A DNA stretch of 64,000 nt. It comes from Shimia marina (GTDB lineage Bacteria; Pseudomonadota; Alphaproteobacteria; Rhodobacterales; Rhodobacteraceae). The notes below the pieces were generated by a model that saw only the letters and a list, made by a program, of their open reading frames with translations, searched no databases and had not been told where the DNA came from. The position numbers and the translations under genes are program-made. Position 1 is the first letter of the stretch, and each line of letters opens with the position of its first letter. Positions 52,456 through 61,842 of this stretch are shown in pieces. The stretch spans positions 1-64,000 of the forward strand of contig NZ_CYPW01000017.1 in assembly GCF_001458175.1 (NCBI RefSeq), read 5' to 3'.

Positions 52456-53325
52456 ATGCTAGACGATTTGAACGATATACACCCGCTGTTTCACGACGCG
52501 CCCTCTTCTGCGAACTTCAAGAAGTTGCGCAAAAGAATCGTGCGGCAAACGCGCGAAGCGATTGAGCAATACGGGATGATTGAGCGGGGCGCCAAATGGC
52601 TTGTCTGCCTCTCCGGCGGCAAAGACTCTTATACGCTGCTTGCGGTGCTGCACGAGTTGAAATGGCGTGGGCTGCTGCCGGTAGAGCTTTTGGCCTGCAA
52701 TCTGGATCAGGGGCAGCCGAATTTCCCCGCCACGGTCCTGCCGGAGTTTCTGGAGCGCATGCAGGTGCCCCACCGGGTGGAGTATCAGGACACCTATTCA
52801 ATCGTGAAAGACAAAGTGCCCGCTGGTCGCACCTATTGCGCCCTGTGTTCCCGTCTGCGCCGTGGCAATCTTTATCGTATTGCCCGTGAGGAAGGCTGCA
52901 GCGCCGTTGTTCTGGGCCATCATCGTGACGACATTCTGGAAACCTTCTTTATGAATCTTTTCCATGGTGGCCGACTGGCGACCATGCCACCAAAATTGGT
53001 AAACGAAGAAGGCGATCTTTTTGTGTATCGGCCACTGGCTCATGTCGCCGAAGAGGACTGCGAAAAGTTCGCCAAGGCAATGAATTATCCAATTATCCCC
53101 TGCGATCTCTGCGGGTCTCAGGACGGCCTTCAACGTCAGCAAGTCAAGCAAATACTGGACCAATGGGAGGCCAACAGCCCGGGACGTCGTCAGGTGATGT
53201 TCAAAGCACTTACCAACATTCGACCCAGCCACATGATGGACCCGAAACTGTTCGATTTTGCCGGCCTCCTGCGAGATCCCTTAAAATTTGAGCAAGAGAG
53301 CGACGGTATTCCGCAGCTGCGTTAA
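52456..53325 (+). CDS. ttcA: tRNA 2-thiocytidine synthetase TtcA
   Basis: 289 aa. PP-loop SGGKDS at 53-58, and two CxxC pairs, C128-x2-C131 (CALC) and C216-x2-C219 (CDLC), hold the [4Fe-4S] cluster and substrate. It thiolates C32 in several tRNAs (a set that includes arginine and serine tRNAs in E. coli). Consistent full length for the family. Confidence 0.95.
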   Translation: MLDDLNDIHPLFHDAPSSANFKKLRKRIVRQTREAIEQYGMIERGAKWLVCLSGGKDSYTLLAVLHELKWRGLLPVELLACNLDQGQPNFPATVLPEFLERMQVPHRVEYQDTYSIVKDKVPAGRTYCALCSRLRRGNLYRIAREEGCSAVVLGHHRDDILETFFMNLFHGGRLATMPPKLVNEEGDLFVYRPLAHVAEEDCEKFAKAMNYPIIPCDLCGSQDGLQRQQVKQILDQWEANSPGRRQVMFKALTNIRPSHMMDPKLFDFAGLLRDPLKFEQESDGIPQLR

Positions 53326-53386
53326 CGGATCACTTAAGAGAATCGATGACACTAGATTGGAATTAATGCCGTACGGGACATTTCAT

Positions 53387-54940
53387 ATGCAGTCGCGATT
53401 GGACTCTCTGTCATCCTCTCTCCGGGCGTTTTGGACCCGTGAAACGGCTTTGAGACGTGCGCTTCCAGTCCTCATACCTGCCATATGTCTTGGGGCCTGG
53501 TACGCTTTTGGCGAAATCGGGCTTCTGATCTGTGTGTTTTTCTTGCCGTTGCCCCTGCTTATTGCGGCCTCGGTATTCTCGGGCACGAAGCGTAGGTTCC
53601 GGGCAGAGATTGACGGGCTTACGGGATTGCTCACCCCGGCGGGCTTTGAACATCGCATGCAGGAGAAACTGGTCACCCTTGACGAAGACGGTCAGACCAC
53701 TGCCTGCTTCGCACTCAAGATCGACAATTTCGCGCGTTTGCGGGAAAACCATGGTGATCAAGCGGCCGAAGAGGTGCTGCGCTACGTTGCGGACCGCCTC
53801 AAGAGTGCGCTGCGCAACGGTGATCTGGTGGCCCGTGCCGGAGATGCCGCCTTTACTGTTGCCTTGGAACCTGTCTCACATATCGACGTAGACAGCGGCG
53901 TACAGATGGCCACCCGGTTTCAAACCGCCCTTGAAGAACCCATCCCTCTGCAGATGGCCTCCATCTATGTCAGTTGTTCCGTTGGCTTCTGCCTGTCCTC
54001 CCGCCTCAACCGCCCCAGCGCCACAGCGATGATACAAGCCGCCGATATGGCGTTGCATGAGGCCCAACTCACGGGCGATAGCAATATCCGCGCCTATTCC
54101 ACGGATATGGGGCGTAAGGTGATATCCCGCCGCAAAACCCAAAGCGAGGCAGCGCGCACTCTGCAACGTGACCAAATTCGGGCCTGGTTTCAGCCGCAGG
54201 TTTCGACAGACACCGGCCTTGTCACCGGTTTTGAAGCGCTGGCACGTTGGGAGCATCCAGAACGCGGTATTCTGGCACCGATCCAGTTCCTTGATGTGCT
54301 GCATCAGACTGGCCAGATGGGCCAACTGGCCGATCTCATGCTGCGCCAGTCTCTGGACGCCGTGCGGGCCTGGGATGATGCGGGCTTCAAAGTGCCGATG
54401 GTGGGCGTGAACTTCGCAGGGGAAGAACTGCGCAGCCCAACTCTGGTGGAACGTATTCAATGGGAGCTGGACCGTACCGAGCTCGACGCAAGCCGCCTTG
54501 GCATCGAAGTGCTTGAAAGCGTGGTTGCAGGCACGCCAGATGACATGGTTGTGCGCAATGTTGAGGCCATCAGCGCGCTTGGCTGCTCCATTGATCTTGA
54601 CGATTTTGGCACCGGCCATGCCTCGATCTCCTCTATCCGTCGCCTACCGGTGAAACGCATCAAAATTGACCGCTCTTTTGTGACCAATATCGACCGCGAC
54701 CCTGAACAACAGCGCATGATCGCCGCGATTGTCACAATGGCGGAGCGTCTGGGATTGGAAACTTTGGCCGAAGGTGTGGAGAACCCGAGCGAGCATACCA
54801 TGCTGGCGCAATTGGGCTGCTCGCACGTGCAAGGGTTTGGCATTGCCCGCCCGATGCCGTTTCATGAAACTCTGAAATGGATGACGGCCCATCAGGAAAA
54901 AATCGGCCCGGCGCTGAAAATTGGCAACAAGCCAAGCTAA
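53387..54940 (+). CDS. EAL phosphodiesterase with degenerate GGDEF domain
   Basis: 517 aa when started at ATG 53387 after CGGGAC; ATG 53366 is in frame. Two membrane helices at about 23-40 and 42-60 are followed by a GGDEF domain whose signature is ARAGDAAF, so the diguanylate cyclase site is lost. The EAL domain is intact: PQVSTDTGLVTGFEALARWEHP, VNFAGEELRS, LGIEVLESV, DDFGTGHASIS, KRIKIDRSFVTNI and ETLAEGVENPSEH. It should hydrolyse cyclic di-GMP, with the GGDEF relic possibly binding GTP for control. Confidence 0.92.
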   Translation: MQSRLDSLSSSLRAFWTRETALRRALPVLIPAICLGAWYAFGEIGLLICVFFLPLPLLIAASVFSGTKRRFRAEIDGLTGLLTPAGFEHRMQEKLVTLDEDGQTTACFALKIDNFARLRENHGDQAAEEVLRYVADRLKSALRNGDLVARAGDAAFTVALEPVSHIDVDSGVQMATRFQTALEEPIPLQMASIYVSCSVGFCLSSRLNRPSATAMIQAADMALHEAQLTGDSNIRAYSTDMGRKVISRRKTQSEAARTLQRDQIRAWFQPQVSTDTGLVTGFEALARWEHPERGILAPIQFLDVLHQTGQMGQLADLMLRQSLDAVRAWDDAGFKVPMVGVNFAGEELRSPTLVERIQWELDRTELDASRLGIEVLESVVAGTPDDMVVRNVEAISALGCSIDLDDFGTGHASISSIRRLPVKRIKIDRSFVTNIDRDPEQQRMIAAIVTMAERLGLETLAEGVENPSEHTMLAQLGCSHVQGFGIARPMPFHETLKWMTAHQEKIGPALKIGNKPS

Positions 54941-55101
54941 GACCAGCGCAGTCTCTTGCGCAGGTCGGCGACCTTCTGAAAGCTTTAACACCAGAGCAAC
55001 GCCTGCCGCGCATTCGTGGCGTTGCGGTCGAATCCCCTTGACCTTTGCCCCCCACCTCTGTTGAACCTCCCCAACGTTTCAACGACAGATGGCTTGCGGC
55101 A

Positions 55102-56919
55102 ATGGACGATCAGAACAAGAACCTCATCCTCGCGACGGCGCTCAGCTTTGGCGTCATCCTGATCTGGTTCCTCCTGTTTCCACCCCCAGAGACAGTGGAA
55201 GACCCAAATGCACCGGCCGTGGCCGAAAGCACTGAGGCAGGCACGCCAGCGACGGCGCCTGCGCTTTCCACCGCGGGCACGACCGCAGGCGCGGCCACCA
55301 CGATAGAGCCCACCGCCGCAGCGGACGCGCCGCGTCTGGACATCGCGACCGATCGCGTGACCGGCTCTATCTCCCTCTTGGGAGGCCGCATTGATGATCT
55401 CAAGCTGAACGACTATCGCGAAACCCTCGATGAGGGCGCGCCAATCGTGACGCTGCTGTCTCCCAATGGCGAACCCAACGCTTACTACGCGCTGTATGGC
55501 TGGGCGCCGGGCGCAGGGCTCACATTGGATCAGGTGCCCGGCTCCAACACGCTTTGGTCCGTGGAGAGTGGCGAGACCCTGACCGACGAGACCCCTGTGA
55601 CCCTGTCCTGGGACAATGGCGCAGGCCTGACCTTCCGCCGCACCATTTCTGTGGATGAAAACTTCATGTTCTCCGTCGCACAGACCGTGGAAAACACCGG
55701 CGCAGGCACCGTGTCCCTTGCGCCTTACGGTGTGCTCGCACGCTATGGGGAACCCGAAGATCTGAAAAACTTCTTCATTCTGCACGAAGGCCTGATTTCC
55801 ATGGCGGACGGCGAACTGGCAGAAGTTGATTATGACGATATGACCGACTACAGCTATGATCAGCGTGAAGGCGCGGCTGCTGAGGTCACACAGGTCGAAA
55901 GCGAAGGCTGGATCGGCTTCACCGATCACTATTGGATGGCCACATTGATCCCCGGCGGCGATGCGGGTTTCAAATCGGTTTCCAAATACGATGCCGCCCG
56001 CGACATCTATCAGGCCGAAGCGGTGATGCGCACGCTGACCGTGGCCGAGGGCGAGACAGCAGAGGCCAACAGCCAGCTGTTTGCTGGTGCGAAAGAATGG
56101 GCCACCATCCGTACCTATCAGAACGAAGGCGGCGTGACTGGCTTTCTGGAGTCCATCGACTGGGGCTGGTTTGCCTTCCTGACCAAGCCGATCTTTGCCC
56201 TGCTGCACTGGCTCAATGGCTTTATCGGCAACATGGGCTGGGCCATCATCGGTCTGACCGTGATCCTGAAAATCATCGTCTTCCCGCTGGCTTATAAATC
56301 TTATGCCTCCATGGCGAAGATGAAAGAGCTCCAGCCACAGATGGAAAAGCTGAAAGAAGCGGCCGGCGACGACCGTCAGAAAATGCAGCAATCCATGATG
56401 GAGCTTTACAAGAAAGAGAAGGTCAATCCGGCGGCGGGCTGTCTGCCGATCCTGATCCAAATCCCGATCTTCTTCTCGCTATACAAAGTGATCTTTGTCA
56501 CGCTGGAACTGCGCCACGCACCTTGGTTTGGTTGGATCAACGATCTCTCTGCGCCGGACCCAAGCTCGATCATCAACTTGTTTGGCCTGCTGCCTTTCGC
56601 CGTACCGGATCTGGGCTTCTTTGAACTCTTCAGCCTTGGCATCCTGCCGATCCTGCTGGGGATTTCCATGTGGCTGCAGCAGAAACTGAATCCAGCCCCC
56701 ACGGATCCGACCCAGCAGATGATCTTTGCCTGGATGCCATGGGTCTTCATGTTCATGCTTGGCAGCTTTGCCTCTGGCCTGGTTGTGTACTGGATCACCA
56801 ACAACGTGATCACCTTCACACAGCAGTATGCCATCATGCGGCATCACGGTTACAAACCGGACGTTTTTGGCAACATCAAAGCCAGCTTTAAGAAAAAACA
56901 GAAAGAGGACGCCAAATAA
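55102..56919 (+). CDS. yidC: Membrane protein insertase YidC
   Basis: 605 aa from ATG 55102 (MDDQNKNLILATALSFGVILIWFLLFP, the canonical start); the preceding frame does not resemble YidC. A first membrane segment (about 8-26), an Ala/Thr-rich linker, a large periplasmic beta domain (about 90-350) and a C-terminal five-helix core (LNGFIGNMGWAIIGLTVILKIIVFPLAYKSYASMAKMKEL...) are visible. It inserts and folds inner-membrane proteins. Its stop codon overlaps the MOSC start codon. Confidence 0.96.
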   Translation: MDDQNKNLILATALSFGVILIWFLLFPPPETVEDPNAPAVAESTEAGTPATAPALSTAGTTAGAATTIEPTAAADAPRLDIATDRVTGSISLLGGRIDDLKLNDYRETLDEGAPIVTLLSPNGEPNAYYALYGWAPGAGLTLDQVPGSNTLWSVESGETLTDETPVTLSWDNGAGLTFRRTISVDENFMFSVAQTVENTGAGTVSLAPYGVLARYGEPEDLKNFFILHEGLISMADGELAEVDYDDMTDYSYDQREGAAAEVTQVESEGWIGFTDHYWMATLIPGGDAGFKSVSKYDAARDIYQAEAVMRTLTVAEGETAEANSQLFAGAKEWATIRTYQNEGGVTGFLESIDWGWFAFLTKPIFALLHWLNGFIGNMGWAIIGLTVILKIIVFPLAYKSYASMAKMKELQPQMEKLKEAAGDDRQKMQQSMMELYKKEKVNPAAGCLPILIQIPIFFSLYKVIFVTLELRHAPWFGWINDLSAPDPSSIINLFGLLPFAVPDLGFFELFSLGILPILLGISMWLQQKLNPAPTDPTQQMIFAWMPWVFMFMLGSFASGLVVYWITNNVITFTQQYAIMRHHGYKPDVFGNIKASFKKKQKEDAK

Positions 56920-57662
56920 TGGGCAGCGTAGCAGCTCTCTGGCGGCACCCAATCAAGGCCCACGGACGCGAGTCCGTGGGTCAGATTTCTTTGGAGGAAG
57001 GCCAAACCTTCCCCTGGGATCGCCGCTACGCCGTGGCCCATGAGGCCGCAAAGACCGACGGGGGCGAATGGGCCTCCTGTCGCAATTTTTCCCGCGCGGC
57101 TGGCGCCCCCTCGCTCATGGCCATCACCGCCAAAGTGGATGAGGCCAGCGGCAAAATCACCCTACAGCATCCCGATCTCTGGGAGCTGACCTTTGATCCC
57201 GAAACACAGGGCGACAAGCTGATCGATTGGGTGCGCCCCATCATGCCCAAGGAGCGCGCGGCCAGCACCAAACTGGTGCCTGCGGGGGACGTGGGCATGA
57301 CCGACAGCAACTTCCCCTCTATCGCCATTCACACCACAGCCAGCCACAAAGCCGTAGAGCAACATCTGGGCGAAAGCCTGTCCACCGAACGCTGGCGCGG
57401 CAACATCTGGCTCACCGGGTTCGAGGCCTTTGAGGAATTCAACTGGCTGGGCAAAACCCTGCGCATTGGCACCGCGGAAATTGAAGTGCGCGAGCAGATC
57501 ACCCGCTGCCTTGCCACCGCATCCAACCCCGAAACCGGCATACGCGATGCCGATACACTGGGTGCGCTCAAAGCCCTGAACGATCATCGTGACTTTGGCG
57601 TCTATGGCGTTGTGACAAAATCCGGCACCATCTCGGTGGGCGATACAGCAGAGGTGCTTTGA
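56919..57662 (+). CDS. MOSC-domain protein
   Basis: 247 aa, ATG 56919 overlapping the yidC stop codon (TAATG). An N-terminal beta-barrel-like half (MGSVAALWRHPIKAHGRESVGQISLEEGQTFPWDRRYAVAHE) is followed by the MOSC core with WRGNIWLTGFEAFEEFNWLGKTLRIGTAEIEV and REQITRCLATASNPETG, whose Cys is the conserved sulfur-carrier residue. Related proteins are linked to molybdenum cofactor handling. It sits in a tightly coupled run with yidC and engB. Confidence 0.88.
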   Translation: MGSVAALWRHPIKAHGRESVGQISLEEGQTFPWDRRYAVAHEAAKTDGGEWASCRNFSRAAGAPSLMAITAKVDEASGKITLQHPDLWELTFDPETQGDKLIDWVRPIMPKERAASTKLVPAGDVGMTDSNFPSIAIHTTASHKAVEQHLGESLSTERWRGNIWLTGFEAFEEFNWLGKTLRIGTAEIEVREQITRCLATASNPETGIRDADTLGALKALNDHRDFGVYGVVTKSGTISVGDTAEVL

Positions 57663-58315
57663 TGCAGCTTCCTTTTCCATTTGTCGAAGATCCAGAACCC
57701 ATCGCACTGGAACGTGGACGCAAGCTCTTTAACGGTGCCAACTCCGACTTTCTCAAAGGTGTGGTGGCCATGGATGGCCTGCCTGCGGGCGACCGTGTGG
57801 AGGTTTGCTTTGCCGGCCGCTCCAATGTTGGAAAGTCCAGCCTGATCAATGCGCTGACGGGCCGCACCCGTCTTGCGCGCGCCTCAAACACGCCGGGGCG
57901 CACACAGGAAATCAACTTCTTCACCCTGACCGAAAGCCATTATCTGGTCGATCTTCCGGGCTATGGCTATGCGAATGCGCCTTTGCCGGTGGTGGAAAAG
58001 TGGCAGCGCCTGCTCAAACAGTATCTGTCTGGCCGCGCCAACCTGCGCCGGGCCTTTGTGCTGATTGACAGCCGCCATGGGGTCAAAGATGTGGACGAAG
58101 AGATCATGTCCTTGCTGGACAGCTCTGCTGTCACCTTTCAGGTGGTGATGACCAAGGCGGATAAGGTCAAAGAAAAAGACCGTGCCAAGATCTTCAAACA
58201 GGTGCGCGAAAAGCTGGCGAAACACCCCGCCGCCTATCCGGAAATGGTTCTGACCAGTTCGGAAAAAGGCGATGGCATTGCCACTTTGCGCGCGATTATC
58301 GCAGGTCTTGAATAA
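57662..58315 (+). CDS. engB: Ribosome biogenesis GTPase EngB/YsxC
   Basis: 217 aa. ATG 57662 shares a base with the MOSC stop codon. GTPase motifs: G1 GRSNVGKSSLINAL, G2 TPGRTQ, G3 DLPGYGYA, G4 TKADKV, G5 SSEKGDG. It helps assemble the large ribosomal subunit and is essential in many bacteria. Confidence 0.95.
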   Translation: MQLPFPFVEDPEPIALERGRKLFNGANSDFLKGVVAMDGLPAGDRVEVCFAGRSNVGKSSLINALTGRTRLARASNTPGRTQEINFFTLTESHYLVDLPGYGYANAPLPVVEKWQRLLKQYLSGRANLRRAFVLIDSRHGVKDVDEEIMSLLDSSAVTFQVVMTKADKVKEKDRAKIFKQVREKLAKHPAAYPEMVLTSSEKGDGIATLRAIIAGLE

Positions 58316-58318
58316 TCC

Positions 58319-58684
58319 ATGCGCCTGCTGACCACCTGTGCTCTTCTGCTGGCCGTACTGGTCTCCGCCGCCGTTCCGGCCGGCTGGATGCCAAAGGCTT
58401 TGCCAGATGGGCATATGGTGCTGGTCATCTGCACTGGGGAGGACATGGTCGAGCTGATCGTGGATGACACCGGGGCACCGGTGCCATTGCAGGAACAGAC
58501 TGACGACAAACGTCCCCCCTGTGCCTTTTCCGTCGTGGCAGAGGCCAATCTGGTGATGCACGGCCCTTTCCCTCTGCCTCTGCACAGCCTGCGCACTGCG
58601 CGCTGGCAGACCGAAGGTTTCACCCATGAAAGCGCCGGCTTCCACCGTCGCTATGACGCGCGCGGTCCCCCCGCTCTCTCCTGA
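58319..58684 (+). CDS. DUF2946-like exported protein
   Basis: 121 aa, start ATG 58319, three bases after the engB stop codon. A hydrophobic leader (LLTTCALLLAVLVSAAVPAGWMPKALPDG) carries the GWMP motif, followed by VLVICTGE and PPCAFSV. The GWMP...C pattern resembles DUF2946 proteins, often found beside copper or iron uptake genes. The fit is by pattern only. It probably pairs with the PepSY gene 75 bp downstream. Confidence 0.65.
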   Translation: MRLLTTCALLLAVLVSAAVPAGWMPKALPDGHMVLVICTGEDMVELIVDDTGAPVPLQEQTDDKRPPCAFSVVAEANLVMHGPFPLPLHSLRTARWQTEGFTHESAGFHRRYDARGPPALS

Positions 58685-58759
58685 TTTCATCTCACATTTC
58701 AGACGAAACATTGACCGCCCCGCAAAAGCTCGGGTGCGGCTCCTTAGGAGAGTCCTCTC

Positions 58760-60160
58760 ATGGCACACACCAGCCAACCAAGCGGCGATGCCGCCTCCAG
58801 TAAGCTGTCTCAAAAACTCTATTTCGCCGTATGGCGCTGGCATTTCTACGCCGGTCTCTACGTGATCCCCTTCCTGATCATGCTCTCAGTCACAGGGCTG
58901 CTGATGATGGCCCTCACACAGTTTGACGGCCGCGACGGGGAGAAAATTGCCGTTACCCCCACAGGCACCGCGTTGTCGATCAGCGATCAGGCCGCCGCCG
59001 CCACATCCGCGGTGCCCGGCGAAGTGGTCGAATATATCGGGCCGAAGACCGACGCGCTTGCGGCAGTGTTTCGCGTCCAAACCGACACGGATCAGATGAT
59101 GGTGGCCGTCGATCCCTATGGCGGTAACGTGCTGGAAAGCTGGAACCGTCGTGCAGGGCTCTATGATCTGGCCGACAACATTCACGGCTCTCTCTTACTC
59201 GGAGACACCGGTGATCGGTTGATCGAAATTGCCGCCGGGCTTGGCCTCGTTCTGGTGCTCACAGGACTCTACCTGTGGTGGCCGCGCGGCAATGCCACCT
59301 CCGTCTTGATCCCCAACCTCGCGGCACGCGGCCGCGCGCTGTGGAAAAGCCTGCATGCGGTGGTCGGCTTCTGGATTTCACTGCTGATGGTGATCTTCCT
59401 GATTTCAGGGCTGGCATGGACCGGCATCTGGGGCGGGAAGTTTGTGCAGGCCTGGTCGACCTTTCCGGCAGAAAAATGGAATAATGTCCCTCTGTCTGAC
59501 GAAACCCACGCCAGCATGGGCCATGGCAATCAAAACGACGTGCCATGGGCGCTGGAGCAGACACCCATGCCTGCTTCTGGCTCAGACGTAGGCGTCACAG
59601 GCACCGCTGCGGGTGCCGCGGTGGATATCAACAGCATCACTGCATTGGGGCGCAGTCTTGGCCTTGAGGGCCGCTTCCGCGTGGCCTATCCGCGCGGCGA
59701 CACAGGGGTCTGGACCATCAACCGCGACAGCATGAGCAGCGACAGCACCGACCCCATGGGCGATGTCACCGTGCATGTGGATCAGTACAGCGGCAAGATC
59801 CTCGCCCAAGTGCGCTTTGCGGATTACTCACTGGCAGGGAAATCCATGGCGGTCAGCATCCCCTTCCACATGGGGCTGATGGGGCTTTGGAACCTCCTCC
59901 TCAATGTGGTCTTCTGTCTTGCGGTGATTTTTGTCTGCGTCTCCGGCGTGGTGATGTGGGTCAAACGCCGACCACAAAACGCGCTGCGTCTGGCAGCACC
60001 GCCTGCGCCTGCCGAAATGCCACTCTGGAAAGGCGCGCTGCTGATCGCTGCGCTGGTGTCGGTGGCCTTCCCGCTGGTCGGTGTGACTTTTCTGGCCGTG
60101 CTCGCCTTTGACGTGCTAATCCTATCCAACATACCTGCGCTGAAACGCGCCTTCTCTTAA
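58760..60160 (+). CDS. PepSY-associated membrane protein
   Basis: 466 aa, ATG 58760 after AGGAGAG. Membrane segments at about 27-50, 150-175, 205-225, 375-400 and 435-460. The PepSY_TM hallmark WRWHFYAGLYVIPFLIMLSVTGLLMM is at the N terminus, with DNIHGSLLLGDTGDRLIEIAAGLGLVLVLTGLYLWWPRG in the middle and a periplasmic PepSY-like loop between. Such proteins are often iron-regulated and linked to siderophore or haem receptors; some act as ferric reductases. No TonB receptor is adjacent. Confidence 0.88.
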   Translation: MAHTSQPSGDAASSKLSQKLYFAVWRWHFYAGLYVIPFLIMLSVTGLLMMALTQFDGRDGEKIAVTPTGTALSISDQAAAATSAVPGEVVEYIGPKTDALAAVFRVQTDTDQMMVAVDPYGGNVLESWNRRAGLYDLADNIHGSLLLGDTGDRLIEIAAGLGLVLVLTGLYLWWPRGNATSVLIPNLAARGRALWKSLHAVVGFWISLLMVIFLISGLAWTGIWGGKFVQAWSTFPAEKWNNVPLSDETHASMGHGNQNDVPWALEQTPMPASGSDVGVTGTAAGAAVDINSITALGRSLGLEGRFRVAYPRGDTGVWTINRDSMSSDSTDPMGDVTVHVDQYSGKILAQVRFADYSLAGKSMAVSIPFHMGLMGLWNLLLNVVFCLAVIFVCVSGVVMWVKRRPQNALRLAAPPAPAEMPLWKGALLIAALVSVAFPLVGVTFLAVLAFDVLILSNIPALKRAFS

Positions 60161-60198
60161 ACCGGATGCCCTCTGCGCATCCCTGTGCGGAGGGCCAC

Positions 60199-61023
60199 AT
60201 GCCTCACGATTTTGCAACAACTGGCATCGGCGTCGCAGGCTGCGGACGTATGGGCGGGCCGATCCTGATGGCACTGCGCCATGCGGGTTTTGATGCAAAA
60301 GGCTTCGACATTCGCCCGGCCAGCGTTCTGACACTTCCCGCAAAACAACTTTTGTCCCTGCCCGATTTTGCAGCGGATCTGCGCGTGTTGATCACCGTGG
60401 TGCGAGATGTATCTCAAACAGATGATCTGTTGTTTGACGTGCAAAACCTGATCGACACAACCCCTCATCTGACCACTGTCATCATCTCCTCCACCCTCTC
60501 ACCGCGATATGTGCGCGCGCTGCGCGACAAGGTCCCGAGCCATATTACGCTCATCGCTGCCCCCATGTCCGGCGCAACCATCGCCGCCGAAGAAGCCCGT
60601 CTGTCCTTCATGCTTGGCGGCGAAATCGACGCGCTGGCACAGCATCAGCCTCTGTTTGACGCTATGGGCGCGCATTTCCACCACATGGGGCCCTTCGGCG
60701 CAGGCATGCAGGCGAAGGTGCTCAATAACCTGCTGGCGGCGACCAATACAGCAATGACCCGGATGGTGCTGGACTGGGCGGACCAAAGCAACATTGACGA
60801 GGCCGCCCTTCTCAAGCTGATCCATACCTCCTCAGGGCAAAATTGGCTCGCCTCAGGCTTTGACGAGATTGAGTTCGCCCGCGATGGCTGGGCAGAAGAC
60901 AACACCATTGGTATTCTCACCAAAGACGTGGCCTCCGCCCTGGACGCCGCGCCAGAGCACAGCGACACCACTCTGCCAGAGGCCGTTCGCGCCGCCATTT
61001 TTGCCCTCAAACCACGCCAATGA
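60199..61023 (+). CDS. NAD(P)-dependent dehydrogenase, 3-hydroxyisobutyrate dehydrogenase family
   Basis: 274 aa from ATG 60199 (GGAGGGCC upstream). The nucleotide-binding GVAGCGRMGGPILMALRHAGFDAKGFD fold is at the N terminus, and the helical domain has GPFGAGMQAKVLNNLLAATNTAM with the catalytic Lys in the family pattern. The signature near the front (IAAPMSGATIAAEEARLSFMLGG) matches the beta-hydroxyacid dehydrogenases. The substrate is unknown (3-hydroxyisobutyrate or tartronate semialdehyde type). Confidence 0.87.
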   Translation: MPHDFATTGIGVAGCGRMGGPILMALRHAGFDAKGFDIRPASVLTLPAKQLLSLPDFAADLRVLITVVRDVSQTDDLLFDVQNLIDTTPHLTTVIISSTLSPRYVRALRDKVPSHITLIAAPMSGATIAAEEARLSFMLGGEIDALAQHQPLFDAMGAHFHHMGPFGAGMQAKVLNNLLAATNTAMTRMVLDWADQSNIDEAALLKLIHTSSGQNWLASGFDEIEFARDGWAEDNTIGILTKDVASALDAAPEHSDTTLPEAVRAAIFALKPRQ

Positions 61024-61146
61024 GCCAGTCCGCTTCATTTGACCTCAAATATCCCCGCCGGAGGCATCCCACATCTGAGGGCAGGCCTGCACCAAACTGC
61101 GCGCTCCACCGTTGCACTCACGCGCCAATTCCTGCATGACACACAA

Positions 61147-61842
61147 ATGACTATTCGTGCCCGTGCCCTTGCCGTCCATCTCTTCACCGCAACCGGTGCT
61201 GTCCTGTCCATGCTCGCCATGCTGGCCGCTGTGGATGGGAAATGGAGCCTGATGTTCCTCTGGTTGGTGGTTGCTTTCATTGTCGATGGCATCGACGGAC
61301 CACTGGCGCGGCACTATGATGTTAAGAAGAACGCGCCCGAATTTGACGGTGTGCTGCTTGATCTGATCATCGACTACCTGACCTATGTCTTCATCCCGGC
61401 CTTTGCGCTTTTCAAATCCGGGCTGATGGATGGCTGGACCGGCTGGTTTGCCATCATTGTGATCACCTTCACCTCCGCGCTTTATTTCTGCGACACCCGT
61501 ATGAAAACCAAAGACAATTCCTTCTCCGGTTTTCCCGGATGCTGGAATATGCTGGTGATCGTGATTTTTGCGGTGGAACCAAATTTCTGGGTCAGCCTCG
61601 CGCTTGTGACCGTCTTGGCTGTGGCGATGTTCCTGCCGATCAAATTCATCCACCCCGTACGCACCGCGCGCTGGCGCTGGCTGTCGCTGCCGCTGGCTCT
61701 GGCCTGGACGCTTTTTGCAGGCTGGGCCGCCTGGGTGGATTTCCATCCCGAAAGCTGGGCCCTCTGGGGGCTTGTGGCCACCTCGGCCTATCTGCTCTGC
61801 GCCGGCGCGGCACAGCAGCTCATTTACCGTGAGCAGCTCTGA
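61147..61842 (+). CDS. pcs: Phosphatidylcholine synthase
   Basis: 231 aa from ATG 61147 (MTIRARALAVHLFTATG); a TTG-initiated frame at 61039 is longer but not family-like. The motif DGIDGPLARHYDVKKNAPEFDGVLLDLIIDY fits the Pcs-type signature DGx2AR-x12-Gx3Dx3D rather than the shorter spacing of other CDP-alcohol transferases. About six to seven membrane helices. It condenses CDP-diacylglycerol with choline. The 3' end abuts the ogt stop codon (convergent). Confidence 0.93.
   Translation: MTIRARALAVHLFTATGAVLSMLAMLAAVDGKWSLMFLWLVVAFIVDGIDGPLARHYDVKKNAPEFDGVLLDLIIDYLTYVFIPAFALFKSGLMDGWTGWFAIIVITFTSALYFCDTRMKTKDNSFSGFPGCWNMLVIVIFAVEPNFWVSLALVTVLAVAMFLPIKFIHPVRTARWRWLSLPLALAWTLFAGWAAWVDFHPESWALWGLVATSAYLLCAGAAQQLIYREQL

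Noticed and set aside
53328-53343. TTAA-N8-TTAA resembling a CtrA box before the EAL gene
   Set aside because: The spacer is eight bases instead of seven and the first half lies in the ttcA stop codon.
54985-56460. 491-aa minus-strand frame antisense to yidC
   Set aside because: Shadow frame of yidC with low-complexity stretches only.
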